Origin: Methylococcaceae bacterium
Lineage (GTDB): Bacteria; Pseudomonadota; Gammaproteobacteria; Methylococcales; Methylomonadaceae
Direction of reading: 5' to 3'
Length of the DNA stretch: 30,568 nucleotides
NCBI GenBank assembly: GCA_947505055.1
Contig: CANNLO010000016.1
Coordinates: forward strand, 1 to 30,568
The notes under the pieces were generated by a model. The model was given only the letters and a program-made list of their open reading frames with translations. It made no database searches and had not been told where the DNA came from. The first letter of the stretch is position 1. Each line of letters opens with the position of its first letter. Both the position numbers and the translations under genes were made by a program. Positions 8,606 to 16,661 of this stretch are shown here, piece by piece.

Positions 8606-9463
8606 TTAAGCAGCAAATTCTACCGCTACTCTTAATTTTTTCATGGCATTTTGCTCCAACTGCCTGATTCTCTCAGCCGAAACATTGTAACGTTCGGCCA
8701 ACTCATGCAAAGTAGCTTTTTTGTCCATCAACCAGCGACTCGATAAAATATCCAGACTACGCTCGTCCAATCCAGCCATTGCATCGGCCAACAAATCCTG
8801 CTCATGACCCACCCAGTCAGAATTCTCAAGCAATTCAGCAGGATCAGCACCATATTGCTGCAAATAACTGGCTGGAGCCACAAAGCTTTCTTCACTTCCT
8901 TCATCGACCGGCATATCAAACGACATATCCTTGCTACCCAGACGCTTTTCCATTTCATAAACTATGCTGACATCGACACCCAGGTCTTTGGCAATAGCAA
9001 CGGCCTCGTCATTGGATAACCAACCCAGATCATGCTTTGATTTACGCAAGTTAAAAAATAATTTACGTTGCGCTTTAGTCGTAGCAATTTTGACTATGCC
9101 CCAGTTTTTAATCACATATTCATGAATTTCAGCCTTAATCCAATGCACAGCGAAAGAAACCAAACGCACTCCAACATCTGGATCAAAACGTTTTACGGCC
9201 TTCATCAAACCAATATTACCTTCCTGAATAATATCCGGCATTGACAAGCCATAACCGCTGTAACCTCTGGCAACATGAACCACAAAACGTAAATTGGTCA
9301 TCACTAATTCGCGAGCGGCTTCGAGATCACCATCATCTCTATATTTGAACGCCAGCTCAAGTTCCTGTTCGACGGTCAACTTAGGCATTTGCCTGACGAC
9401 ATTTAAATATGCGTCGAATGTCCCGACTGATAAATTAACGGGTAAAGCTAAAGCGGTACTCAT
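8606..9463 (-). CDS. rpoH: RNA polymerase heat-shock sigma factor RpoH (sigma-32)
   Basis: A 285-aa sigma factor directing RNA polymerase to heat-shock promoters. I chose ATG 9463 because AGGGGGAA lies at good spacing upstream and MSTAL matches the family start; an in-frame start ten codons earlier would lie across that site. Visible features are region 2 (TNLRFVVHVARGYSGYGL, PDIIQEGNIGLMKAVKRFDP), the RpoH box QRKLFFNLR at 132-140, which distinguishes it from other sigma factors, and region 4 (ATLHELAERYNVSAERIRQLE). Length is as in E. coli. It follows ftsX, the usual place in gammaproteobacteria, but has its own promoter overlapped by a CIRCE-like operator. Confidence 0.97.
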   Translation of the reverse strand: MSTALALPVNLSVGTFDAYLNVVRQMPKLTVEQELELAFKYRDDGDLEAARELVMTNLRFVVHVARGYSGYGLSMPDIIQEGNIGLMKAVKRFDPDVGVRLVSFAVHWIKAEIHEYVIKNWGIVKIATTKAQRKLFFNLRKSKHDLGWLSNDEAVAIAKDLGVDVSIVYEMEKRLGSKDMSFDMPVDEGSEESFVAPASYLQQYGADPAELLENSDWVGHEQDLLADAMAGLDERSLDILSSRWLMDKKATLHELAERYNVSAERIRQLEQNAMKKLRVAVEFAA

Positions 9464-9493
9464 TATGTTCCCCCTGATAAAAAACTTTACCAA

Positions 9494-9523
9494 ATTCTAG
9501 CACTCTCTAATCAAGAGTGCCAA
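9494..9523 (-). promoter_or_regulatory. rpoH promoter overlapped by a CIRCE (HrcA) operator
   Basis: On the minus strand the site reads TTGGCACTC-N9-GAGTGCTAG (9523 down to 9497), against the CIRCE consensus TTAGCACTC-N9-GAGTGCTAA. The GCACTC/GAGTGC arms and the 9-base spacer are exact. A sigma-70-like promoter sits on it: -35 TTGGCA (9523-9518) and -10 TAGAAT (9499-9494), 18 bases apart. Transcription would start near 9486, leaving a leader of only about 23 bases that holds the AGGGGGAA ribosome site. The site lies between the ftsX stop (9531) and rpoH. HrcA binding would block the polymerase. Confidence 0.75.
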
Positions 9524-9530
9524 TAATTTT

Positions 9531-10523
9531 CTATTCGGGTTTTAATTGCTGAAGCTGAAAGTGAAGCACTATCCAGGAACCGACAACCCCTAACACCGAT
9601 GAAATAAACAACAGCGTCAATGTATCAAGAAAACCCAAAAATAGCAGATGAAAACTGCCGTCATAAAGCCTGGATAGATTTTCTACGGGTTGCTTTAAAA
9701 TCAGCATGATAATTGTCACAATAAACCATGCGGTTACCCCGGAAAAAAAGCCTATCCAAAAACCACTGTACAAGAATGGCCGATGAATAAAATTATTTGT
9801 CGCCCCCACCAACTTAGCTATAATCACCTCATCCTTTCGATTATGTAACTCAAGTCGAATAGTATTTGCCGTAATAAATAACACACCTGCACCCAGCAAT
9901 AAGCTTAATAAAGTCACACCACACCGGGCAACTTCAATAATGGATTGAAGGCGTTTTACCCATTGCATATCCATTTGGGCGAAATCAACTTCTGTCGACC
10001 GGTTAAAATCTTCAAGCATTTTTTCCAGGGTCTGTTCATTTTCAAATGAATTCGTAGGTAACACTTGAATAACTATCGGCAAAGGATTTTTTTCCAACGC
10101 TTTTACAGCATCTCCAAAGCCGCTATAGGCTTGAAACTCCGCTAGAGCCTGTTCTTTGGAAATGATTTTAACATCCTGAATATCGGGGTTCTGCCTGATT
10201 TTTTCGGCAAAACTTCGTGCTCGTATTTCTGAAACTTCGTCTTTAAGAAATAATGATATTTGATTGCTAGACACCAAATTGCCAGCCAACTGTTGAAGGT
10301 TTGCAACCAGTATATAAAAGCCGCTAGCCAAAGAAATTGCAATCGCCAAGACCACTATGGTCATAGCTGAGGAGAAACGAGTCGCAACCAAACGACCTAG
10401 ACTCGAAAATAACGCATGAGCATGCAGGTTTTTATAAGCATGCCATTTATCGATAAAATTACCGCCGGATTTTTTGGTTTGCAAACGCTCGGCATTATTA
10501 TGTTTTCTATTTTCGTGCTTCAT
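9531..10523 (-). CDS. ftsX: Cell division ABC-transporter-like membrane subunit FtsX
   Basis: A 330-aa inner membrane partner of FtsE, which together control peptidoglycan hydrolases at the division site. A basic cytoplasmic N-terminus of about 50 residues is followed by a first membrane helix (about 54-76), a large periplasmic domain and three further helices towards the C-terminus, the standard FtsX layout. RLELHNRKDEVIIAKLVGA, a conserved FtsX segment, is present near 226-244. The start lies 3 bases after the ftsE stop, so the two are translationally coupled. Confidence 0.95.
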   Translation of the reverse strand: MKHENRKHNNAERLQTKKSGGNFIDKWHAYKNLHAHALFSSLGRLVATRFSSAMTIVVLAIAISLASGFYILVANLQQLAGNLVSSNQISLFLKDEVSEIRARSFAEKIRQNPDIQDVKIISKEQALAEFQAYSGFGDAVKALEKNPLPIVIQVLPTNSFENEQTLEKMLEDFNRSTEVDFAQMDMQWVKRLQSIIEVARCGVTLLSLLLGAGVLFITANTIRLELHNRKDEVIIAKLVGATNNFIHRPFLYSGFWIGFFSGVTAWFIVTIIMLILKQPVENLSRLYDGSFHLLFLGFLDTLTLLFISSVLGVVGSWIVLHFQLQQLKPE

Positions 10524-10526
10524 TGC

Positions 10527-11183
10527 TTAACTCGTTACCAGTTGGCCATGGTCCAATTTTAAAATCCTATGATCCATTTGGCTAATCAGGGCAATATCAT
10601 GGGTAGCAATCAACACAGTTACACCAACCTGTTGAAACTGCTCAAATAAATGCATTATTTCTGCTGATAACTCAGGATCAAGATTACCAGTAGGCTCATC
10701 TGCCAAAATCATAGGCGGCTTGTTAACCACAGCCCTTGCAATACCTACCCGCTGTTGCTCTCCACCAGATAATACTGCGGGATACTTTCTCTCTTTACCC
10801 AACAGACCAACCTTGCTTAACGAAGCACGAACACGACGGGAAACTTCATGATGCCCATAACCCGCTATCACCAAGGGCAAGGCTACATTATCAAAAACCG
10901 TTCTATCTTGTAGCAACTTGTAATCCTGAAAAATCAATCCGACTTTTCTGCGTATATAGGGAACTTGCCTATCTTTTGCCTCATTCAGATTCTGACCATC
11001 CAATAATACTCGGCCTCGACTACTGCGTTCAATGACTGCTATCAGCTTCAATAACGTGCTTTTTCCGGCTCCTGAATGCCCGGTCAAAAATGCCATTTCA
11101 CCATGCTTTAAATCGAAACTGACATTTCGCAATACATCCCCGGCTTCGGGATATCTCATACTGACATTTTCAAACTTTAACAT
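10527..11183 (-). CDS. ftsE: Cell division ATP-binding protein FtsE
   Basis: A 218-aa cytoplasmic ABC ATPase that powers FtsX. Walker A GHSGAGKST is at 35-43, the Q-loop lies in FQDYKLL, the signature LSGGEQQ at 138-144, Walker B MILADEPTG at 158-166, and the switch His is in IATHD. Full length for the family. It lies 140 bases downstream of the ctaA-ftsY fusion gene and just before ftsX. The ribosome site is weak (GGAG is too far from the ATG), so coupling to upstream translation or a separate promoter in the gap is possible. Confidence 0.97.
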   Translation of the reverse strand: MLKFENVSMRYPEAGDVLRNVSFDLKHGEMAFLTGHSGAGKSTLLKLIAVIERSSRGRVLLDGQNLNEAKDRQVPYIRRKVGLIFQDYKLLQDRTVFDNVALPLVIAGYGHHEVSRRVRASLSKVGLLGKERKYPAVLSGGEQQRVGIARAVVNKPPMILADEPTGNLDPELSAEIMHLFEQFQQVGVTVLIATHDIALISQMDHRILKLDHGQLVTS

Positions 11184-11300
11184 AAGTATTTTTGTAACTA
11201 CTCCGCTGGTAATTTGTTCCTACTGAATCAAAATACATGATTACAGCTCTATTTACATCAGAACAGAGAAAAGACGAAGGACAACAAACCAAGAAACGCC

Positions 11301-11335
11301 TCAAACTTTGAACTTTTGAACCTTCAATCTTTAAC
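11301..11335 (-). repeat. GTTCAA-rich imperfect repeat, copy 1
   Basis: On the minus strand, GTTAAAGATTGA, then AGGTTCAA, then AAGTTCAAAGTTT run head to tail, overlapping the last codons and stop of the ftsY part. A similar order of the same words occurs at 27698-27744, between lepB and lepA. It may be a dispersed short repeat or simple low-complexity drift. Confidence 0.3.
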
Positions 11336-13252
11336 AAACAAAGCATCCACAAACGCTTCCGCATCAAAATCTTGCAGATCATCAATCCCCTCGCCTATTC
11401 CAATAAAACGAATTGGGATTTTAAACTGTTTGGCTAACGCAAAAATAATACCACCTTTTGCTGTGCCATCAAGCTTGGTTAGAACGAGCCCGGATAAAGC
11501 GACCGCTTCGTTAAATAATCTGGTTTGTGATAAAGCGTTCTGACCTGTTCCAGCATCCAATACCAATAGAACTTCATGTGGAGCAGTATCATCCAGCTTG
11601 CCGATAATCCGTTTTACTTTTTTTAGTTCGTCCATCAAGTTGGATTTTGTATGCAAGCGACCTGCGGTATCTGCAATCAGCACATCAATACCTTTTGCCT
11701 GAGCCGATTGTACGCCGTCATAAATAACTGAAGCTGAATCTGCGCCGGTATGTTGAGCCACTACATGAATATTATTGCGCTCACCCCAAGTTTGTAATTG
11801 TTCAACAGCCGCTGCTCTAAAAGTATCCCCCGCGGCCAGCATCACACTATGACCTTGCGCCTGCAATCGTTTGGCCAATTTACCGATCGTTGTGGTCTTA
11901 CCCGCGCCATTAACACCAACCACCAAAATTACAAACGGTTTATCCTGCTTGGGAATATGCAGATTCATACTGCACGGCAATAGCATTTCAAGTAATTCTT
12001 GCTTTAAAGCTTCAGCTAACGCCTCACCATCATTTAGCTGATGTCGTTCAACACTTTCGGTTAATCGCTTGATGATTTCGGTGGTAGCATCGATACCTAT
12101 ATCAGCCATCAACAGACTGGCTTCGATTTCTTCCAATAAATCGCCAGAAATCTCTTTATAGCCTAAGGGAATATGAGCCAACACCCCACCAATTCCTGAA
12201 CGAGTTCGTCTTAATTGTGTCTTGAGTCTTAAATATAGCGACTCTGGCTCAGGTATTACATAAACTGCTTCGACCAGAGCTTCTCTTGCAGAAATACTCG
12301 GAATAACTTGTGACGAAGCTCCCTCATCTGACTTAAGCTCATCTACAAATGCATATCGACCGTAAAAGCCGATAACAATCAACGGTAACATCAACAACGT
12401 AGCGATCATATTATGTGCTACTGAAGCCCATAAAGGCGCATCAAGGTTTACGCCAACAATACCAGAGCCTATCTGTAACAATAATAATACGCTCAACCAG
12501 AGGCCGGCACGTCTTAACGGTTTTGAATGCTGCGCTGAAGTTGCACTCAGCATCACCAAACAGAGCACGATAAAAGTAAATAGTGATCCTACTCTGTGCA
12601 ACCAGTTTGCAGCAACCTGTCCCTCAAAGGCGAAGACACCAGTATAACCCGTGTCTAAGCCACTAAAAAAATCAAGAGCTATCTGGTAATTCGCTTGTGG
12701 CCACCAAGCACCGTTACATTGCGGAAAGCCGGTGCATGCCAGAGCTGCATGATTAGTACTTACCCATATACCAATAACTATCTGGACTAATAAAACAAAC
12801 ATGGCAAAGCTGGTAAAAAATATAAAACCGGTGCTTGCTATTCGTTCAGTCGCATTTATCAAGTACACCTTCGGGTTGACACGTAAATACAATCTAAAAA
12901 GCAACCAAAAAGTTATCATGGCCAATAACAAATGCATGGTCATAATAATAGGCATAAACAATATTTCTTTAGCCCAAAAATCCAAGGCACCTTGCAGTGC
13001 AATTAAAACAACTAAAGCTAATGATGAACTGACTGCTGCGAATCGACATTTTTGCCACCAGGACAATACACTCAACAATACGATTAATAAGCCCAAACCT
13101 ACAGTCAGGAAAATATGGCTATTAGCAATGAACATCACGGTAGGATTTTGGCTGGACAACATCAAATCACTGCCAATCAATCTGACACAGGAACCCAAGA
13201 CTATAATAATTAACGTTAAAACAACGCCAGATAAAGTTATTTTTCTAAACAT
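11324..13252 (-). CDS. ctaA-ftsY: Heme A synthase (CtaA/COX15) fused to SRP receptor FtsY
   Basis: One 642-codon frame joins two proteins normally encoded separately. Residues 1-300 are a CtaA/COX15-type heme A synthase: about eight membrane helices, four heme-ligand histidines H46, H107, H219 and H280 (61 residues apart within each half) and the loop Cys pair C173/C179. CtaA oxidises heme O to heme A for cytochrome oxidase. Residues 338-642 are the complete FtsY NG GTPase: N-domain LEEIEASLLMADIG, P-loop GVNGAGKTT (446-454), DTFRAAAVEQL, DTAGR (528-532) and TKLDGTAKGG (592-601). A linker of about 38 residues with an acidic patch (VDELKSDEG) replaces the usual long acidic A domain. The C-terminus of CtaA is expected in the cytoplasm, where FtsY must act, so the topology works. 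No in-frame ATG, GTG or TTG exists from residue 292 to the NG start; the nearest, L286, L287, M288 and L291, are inside the last helix. The start lies 9 bases after the SCO-like gene. Confidence 0.93.
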   Translation of the reverse strand: MFRKITLSGVVLTLIIIVLGSCVRLIGSDLMLSSQNPTVMFIANSHIFLTVGLGLLIVLLSVLSWWQKCRFAAVSSSLALVVLIALQGALDFWAKEILFMPIIMTMHLLLAMITFWLLFRLYLRVNPKVYLINATERIASTGFIFFTSFAMFVLLVQIVIGIWVSTNHAALACTGFPQCNGAWWPQANYQIALDFFSGLDTGYTGVFAFEGQVAANWLHRVGSLFTFIVLCLVMLSATSAQHSKPLRRAGLWLSVLLLLQIGSGIVGVNLDAPLWASVAHNMIATLLMLPLIVIGFYGRYAFVDELKSDEGASSQVIPSISAREALVEAVYVIPEPESLYLRLKTQLRRTRSGIGGVLAHIPLGYKEISGDLLEEIEASLLMADIGIDATTEIIKRLTESVERHQLNDGEALAEALKQELLEMLLPCSMNLHIPKQDKPFVILVVGVNGAGKTTTIGKLAKRLQAQGHSVMLAAGDTFRAAAVEQLQTWGERNNIHVVAQHTGADSASVIYDGVQSAQAKGIDVLIADTAGRLHTKSNLMDELKKVKRIIGKLDDTAPHEVLLVLDAGTGQNALSQTRLFNEAVALSGLVLTKLDGTAKGGIIFALAKQFKIPIRFIGIGEGIDDLQDFDAEAFVDALFVKD

Positions 13253-13261
13253 TTTTTGTCA

Positions 13262-14002
13262 CTAACCAATTTGTGAAATTTTAAGTAGATGCATAAGATC
13301 ATCTTTTACTTTGTAAGTATTAAAACCCGACTCATATTGCATCATTAGATTTCCCAGTGGATCTATTAACAACAACATGCCATCCGGAATTGTACCTTGC
13401 CTGATTTCAATAATTTTTTTAGCCAAACCGACACTCGGTCTAATTCTGATAAGCTCTGAGTTGAGCGCAAACTCCCGATTCTCGTTGCCGATTAACTTGG
13501 CTATCAACGCGTCATCAAGTATATTTTCTTCATGAAGCAAATTCGACAACAGATCCTGATCTTCCTTGTTATCTGTTCGACGTAGCCGCCATAACAAAGT
13601 GTCTTTTAACCACCATTGCTTGGCCTGCTCAGTAGTCGGTTCGTTAAAAAGCAGAACGATACGACGGGTACGTGGCAACTCCTTGTTTAACATGAGTCTT
13701 AACTGCTTGGTTTTAAGTAATGAATCCAGGCAGACTTCTTTGCACCCCTTATTGGGAATCACATTGACTATCAACCAGTGACCGTGTAACTCACCAGTAT
13801 TTGCAATTGAAAAATCATCAAAACCGATAAAGTCATTATTTTCTGTTGTTATTGGTGGAGTGATTAACTCCCCACGATTTGTTGTGCCCTTTACTAGCTG
13901 GGGATTTTCTTTTAAGCCCCAGGCAATTAAAAAGGGAATTATGGTCAAACCAAATATACCCACAATTAGTAATCGATTTTTCTTTTGCTGCTCAGTTATC
14001 AT
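13262..14002 (-). CDS. SCO-like thioredoxin-fold membrane protein of the oxidase cluster
   Basis: A 246-aa protein. I start it at ATG 14002, which overlaps the end of surf1 by 11 bases; a longer frame from 14071 lies inside surf1. One membrane helix (about 11-29) follows a basic start, so the rest is periplasmic. The segment GHWLIVNVIPNKGCKEVCLDSL carries a CxxxC pair as in SCO1/SenC copper chaperones, and the later IRPSVG and DPLGNLMMQY fit a thioredoxin fold. The distal His that SCO proteins use for copper is not obvious. Between surf1 and ctaA, a role in oxidase assembly (thiol or copper handling at CuA) is likely. Such poorly characterised genes are common in proteobacterial cox clusters. 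Confidence 0.7.
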   Translation of the reverse strand: MITEQQKKNRLLIVGIFGLTIIPFLIAWGLKENPQLVKGTTNRGELITPPITTENNDFIGFDDFSIANTGELHGHWLIVNVIPNKGCKEVCLDSLLKTKQLRLMLNKELPRTRRIVLLFNEPTTEQAKQWWLKDTLLWRLRRTDNKEDQDLLSNLLHEENILDDALIAKLIGNENREFALNSELIRIRPSVGLAKKIIEIRQGTIPDGMLLLIDPLGNLMMQYESGFNTYKVKDDLMHLLKISQIG

Positions 14003-14729
14003 TGCTTTTACAAGTGTACCAAATAAAAAGTAAAGTTTGGGTAAATGCCAAGGCAAACCATTGAACAGCATAGGCTGTATGTTGTTCCGGCATCATAATA
14101 GTAGTCGTTTGCCATTCCCGTTTAAAACCTCCAAAAAGATTCTTATCTAATTCTATCTGAAAGTTAAATAACGGGTAAGCCAGATGCTTAGCCAAAACCT
14201 GACTGTCAACCACCTGAATAACAGATGGCCAAGTATCTGTTGGTTTTTCTGCTCCAGCTAACTTAATACCGACACTAGGAAAACTATTTATCCGACCTGT
14301 AACTGTTATTAATTCCGAACTTAGCTCCAAAACTGGCAATACTGATCTATCCTGATTTAACGGAATCCAACCCCTATTAACCAATACTGCCTTGGCTTCG
14401 CCTTCAAGAACCAAGGGAGTCAATACAAAGTAGCCAACTTTGCCAGCGCTAATTTGATTATCTATCAAAAACTGATGCGCCTGATCATAATGCCCGATTA
14501 CCTGAGTTTTTTTGAACCGGAGCGTTTCAACATTATCTTCACTGCGACCTGTTAACGTTATAACGTCTGAAAGCATCAATCCTTGTTCCTGCAAAGCAAG
14601 AAATTGTTTTTTTTCGTCTGACCGACCCAATTGCCAATTACCCAATCCAAGCAGCAGTGTTAGCAAACTTAAATATACCAATGAGGGAACTAGTTGAAAC
14701 TTGATAGTACAGAACTTACTCTTAAACAT
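13992..14729 (-). CDS. surf1: SURF1 family cytochrome oxidase assembly protein
   Basis: A 245-aa inner membrane protein that helps heme A reach subunit I of the oxidase. Two membrane helices lie at the ends (about 14-30 and 221-240) with a periplasmic domain between. The N-terminal helix is followed by the SURF1 signature GNWQLGR (30-36). Mid-protein VNRGWIP and the C-terminal YAVQWFALAFTQTLLFIWY also match. It is the first minus-strand gene after the divergent twin-transmembrane gene, so a promoter should lie in 14730-14809. Next in line are the SCO-like gene and ctaA-ftsY. Confidence 0.93.
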   Translation of the reverse strand: MFKSKFCTIKFQLVPSLVYLSLLTLLLGLGNWQLGRSDEKKQFLALQEQGLMLSDVITLTGRSEDNVETLRFKKTQVIGHYDQAHQFLIDNQISAGKVGYFVLTPLVLEGEAKAVLVNRGWIPLNQDRSVLPVLELSSELITVTGRINSFPSVGIKLAGAEKPTDTWPSVIQVVDSQVLAKHLAYPLFNFQIELDKNLFGGFKREWQTTTIMMPEQHTAYAVQWFALAFTQTLLFIWYTCKSNDN

Positions 14730-14809
14730 GCATTATTTTATTTAATCTATTGGCACAGAGACGCTAATAAACGAGAATAGCAAAACTTTATCACTAAACA
14801 CCCTCTATC

Positions 14810-15067
14810 ATGATTATTAAAAGTGTCGTTATACTTGCCTTTATCCTGATAATTATCAGTCTTGGTTCCGCACTGTTTCATTTGGTGAATCCAAAAACAG
14901 AAACACAATCTAAAAAAACAGTTAAGGCACTGACTTTTAGAATTGGACTCTCATTATTGTTATTTATTTTTATTTTCATCGCTGTTGCAACGGGTTTGTA
15001 TGAACCTCAGGGTATCGGGTCCAGAATTCATAACAACCAACAGGTGCAAACCGATATTACTAAGTAA
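14810..15067 (+). CDS. Twin transmembrane protein (DUF2909-like)
   Basis: An 85-aa protein with two hydrophobic helices (about 4-26 and 46-66) separated by a short basic loop (KTETQSKKTVK) and ending in a polar tail. It lies on the opposite strand between surf1 and coxC. From memory, DUF2909 twin-membrane proteins occur in exactly this setting in Pseudomonas-like genomes. A role in oxidase assembly is inferred from position only. It ends near the bidirectional terminator at 15190. Confidence 0.7.
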   Translation: MIIKSVVILAFILIIISLGSALFHLVNPKTETQSKKTVKALTFRIGLSLLLFIFIFIAVATGLYEPQGIGSRIHNNQQVQTDITK

Positions 15068-15189
15068 TAAATCATTAAATAGTTATTTAATTATCAATCT
15101 CCAAAAAACCGAACAAGTCTTTTTTGGCTTTCGTCCTTCACCTTTCGCCTGTATTAACCTTAGCTAATCGACAACCCTCATGACATGAC

Positions 15190-15232
15190 AAAAAAAAAGC
15201 GCCACCTGTTTTGTTAGGCAGCGCTTTTTTTT
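15190..15232. terminator. Bidirectional intrinsic terminator between coxC and the twin-membrane gene
   Basis: A-run then GCGC, CCT, loop, AGG, GCGC and T-run: the arms AAAAAAGCGC and GCGCTTTTTT pair, with an inner CCT/AGG extension. T-tracts on both strands allow it to stop the cox operon (minus) and the small plus-strand gene. Confidence 0.88.
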
Positions 15233-15245
15233 GTATTTTGCGGAC

Positions 15246-16097
15246 TTAGATCAAGTATACAAATACAAATAAACCTAACCATACCACGTCGACAAAATGC
15301 CAGTACCAAGCTGCCGCTTCAAAAGCAAAATGGTTTTCTGGTTGAAAATGGCCTTTCCAACTACGAAACAGTACGACACTTAGAATGATGGCACCAACGC
15401 AAACGTGGAAGCCATGAAAACCGGTTAACATAAAAAACGTTGAACCATATACACCTGAGCCTAAGGTCAAACCCATTTCGGTATAAGCTTCATGATATTC
15501 GAATGCTTGAAAAGTAACGAATAAAAAGCCTAACGATACTGTTGCAATCAAGCCTTTGATTAACTGGTCACGATTTTTTGCAAGTAAACCATGATGCGCC
15601 CAAGTACATGTTACACCACTGCTTAACAGAATAAGCGTATTTAAAAAAGGCAAACCCCAAGCACCCATAGGTTTAAAATCACCACCTAACTTACCGGGGC
15701 CATTAGTTGGCCAAGTCGCTTCAAACGTAGAATGCAGTAATTCTTTGGTAGCGCCCTCACCCAACCAAGGCACAGACAAGTTACGCGTGTACCACAAGGT
15801 ACCAAAAAACACTGCAAAAAATATGATCTCAGAAAAAATAAACCACATCATGCCCATCCGGTAGGAAACACCCACCTGAGTGTTGTACATTCCGGTCTCA
15901 CTTTCATGAGCTTGTAACGTAAACCATCCCACTAACATAACAATAAAAACAACCAGACCTACCACCATTAAAGTAGGACCTATTGATGAACCATTTAAAT
16001 AATTTGCAAATCCAGCCAGCATAGTCACTAAACCAACCGTACCAATAACCGGCCAGGTCGCTTTATGTGGGATGTAATAAGCGGTGTTTGTAGACAT
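15246..16097 (-). CDS. coxC: Cytochrome c oxidase subunit III
   Basis: A 283-aa, seven-helix subunit of the heme-copper oxidase. Family landmarks are SYRMGMMWFIFSEIIFFAVFFGTLWY, the TLILLSSGVTCTWAHH segment, the conserved acid in QAFEYHEAY, the GFHGFHV motif and the closing HFAFEAAAWYWHFVDVVWLGLFV. AAGGGGAA lies 5 bases before the ATG. It is the last gene of the coxB-coxA-(32 aa)-ctaG-coxC operon and ends 14 bases before the terminator. Confidence 0.97.
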   Translation of the reverse strand: MSTNTAYYIPHKATWPVIGTVGLVTMLAGFANYLNGSSIGPTLMVVGLVVFIVMLVGWFTLQAHESETGMYNTQVGVSYRMGMMWFIFSEIIFFAVFFGTLWYTRNLSVPWLGEGATKELLHSTFEATWPTNGPGKLGGDFKPMGAWGLPFLNTLILLSSGVTCTWAHHGLLAKNRDQLIKGLIATVSLGFLFVTFQAFEYHEAYTEMGLTLGSGVYGSTFFMLTGFHGFHVCVGAIILSVVLFRSWKGHFQPENHFAFEAAAWYWHFVDVVWLGLFVFVYLI

Positions 16098-16109
16098 AAG
16101 CTTCCCCTT

Positions 16110-16661
16110 TTAATTTTTTACTGATTTTTCAGTATTATCAAAAAATGTATATGACAGCGTAATGGTTTTGTATTCCTCAGGAATATCAGGATTAATCACA
16201 AAACGCATCGGCATTGTTTTTGCTTCTTTCGCCTTAAAAGTCTGCTCCGAAAAACAAAAACACTCTATTTTTTCAAAATAACGACTAATGACGGCAGGTG
16301 AAAAGCTTGCAATAGCTCTGGCGACCATGGCCTTATCAGTCTTATTTTCAGCATAAAAATTCACCGTGTAATATTCACCCGGATGCACTTTTAACTGTTT
16401 TTTTTCTGTACGAAATTCCATTGGCGTTGATTCATTTAGTGTCGTCATGAATTCAACGGTTACTTCCCTGTTCAAATCAACTGTATATCCGACCTCTGGC
16501 ACTTTTTTAATGGCATCAGGTCTATCTCGCTCTAACCATTTCCATTCACACAAAACATCGTAAAGAGGAACGAGTGCATAGCCAAAACCAAACATTCCCA
16601 AGGCGACTAACAGCAATATTCGCGCTAACTTAACGTTTTTCTTGCTGACATCTTCACTCAT
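16110..16661 (-). CDS. ctaG: CtaG/COX11 copper chaperone for the CuB site
   Basis: A 183-aa membrane-anchored, periplasmic copper-delivery protein for subunit I. One helix (about 12-34) ends in VPLYDVLC with C38. The copper-binding CFCF motif is at 134-137, inside the typical IECFCFSEQTFKAKE context, followed by PMRFVINPDIP and a YTFF ending. It overlaps the upstream 32-aa gene by four bases and precedes coxC by 12 bases. Confidence 0.96.
   Translation of the reverse strand: MSEDVSKKNVKLARILLLVALGMFGFGYALVPLYDVLCEWKWLERDRPDAIKKVPEVGYTVDLNREVTVEFMTTLNESTPMEFRTEKKQLKVHPGEYYTVNFYAENKTDKAMVARAIASFSPAVISRYFEKIECFCFSEQTFKAKEAKTMPMRFVINPDIPEEYKTITLSYTFFDNTEKSVKN

Noticed and set aside
9464..9493. 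Longer start for rpoH, ten codons upstream
   Set aside because: It covers the AGGGGGAA ribosome site and lies at the predicted transcript start; ATG 9463 fits the family.
9494..9523. Sigma-54 promoter at rpoH (TGGCAC present)
   Set aside because: No matching TTGC -12 element at the needed spacing; CIRCE with a sigma-70-type promoter explains the sequence better.
12801..13265. 154-codon plus-strand open frame antisense to ctaA
   Set aside because: Lies fully across conserved CtaA helices; no independent support.
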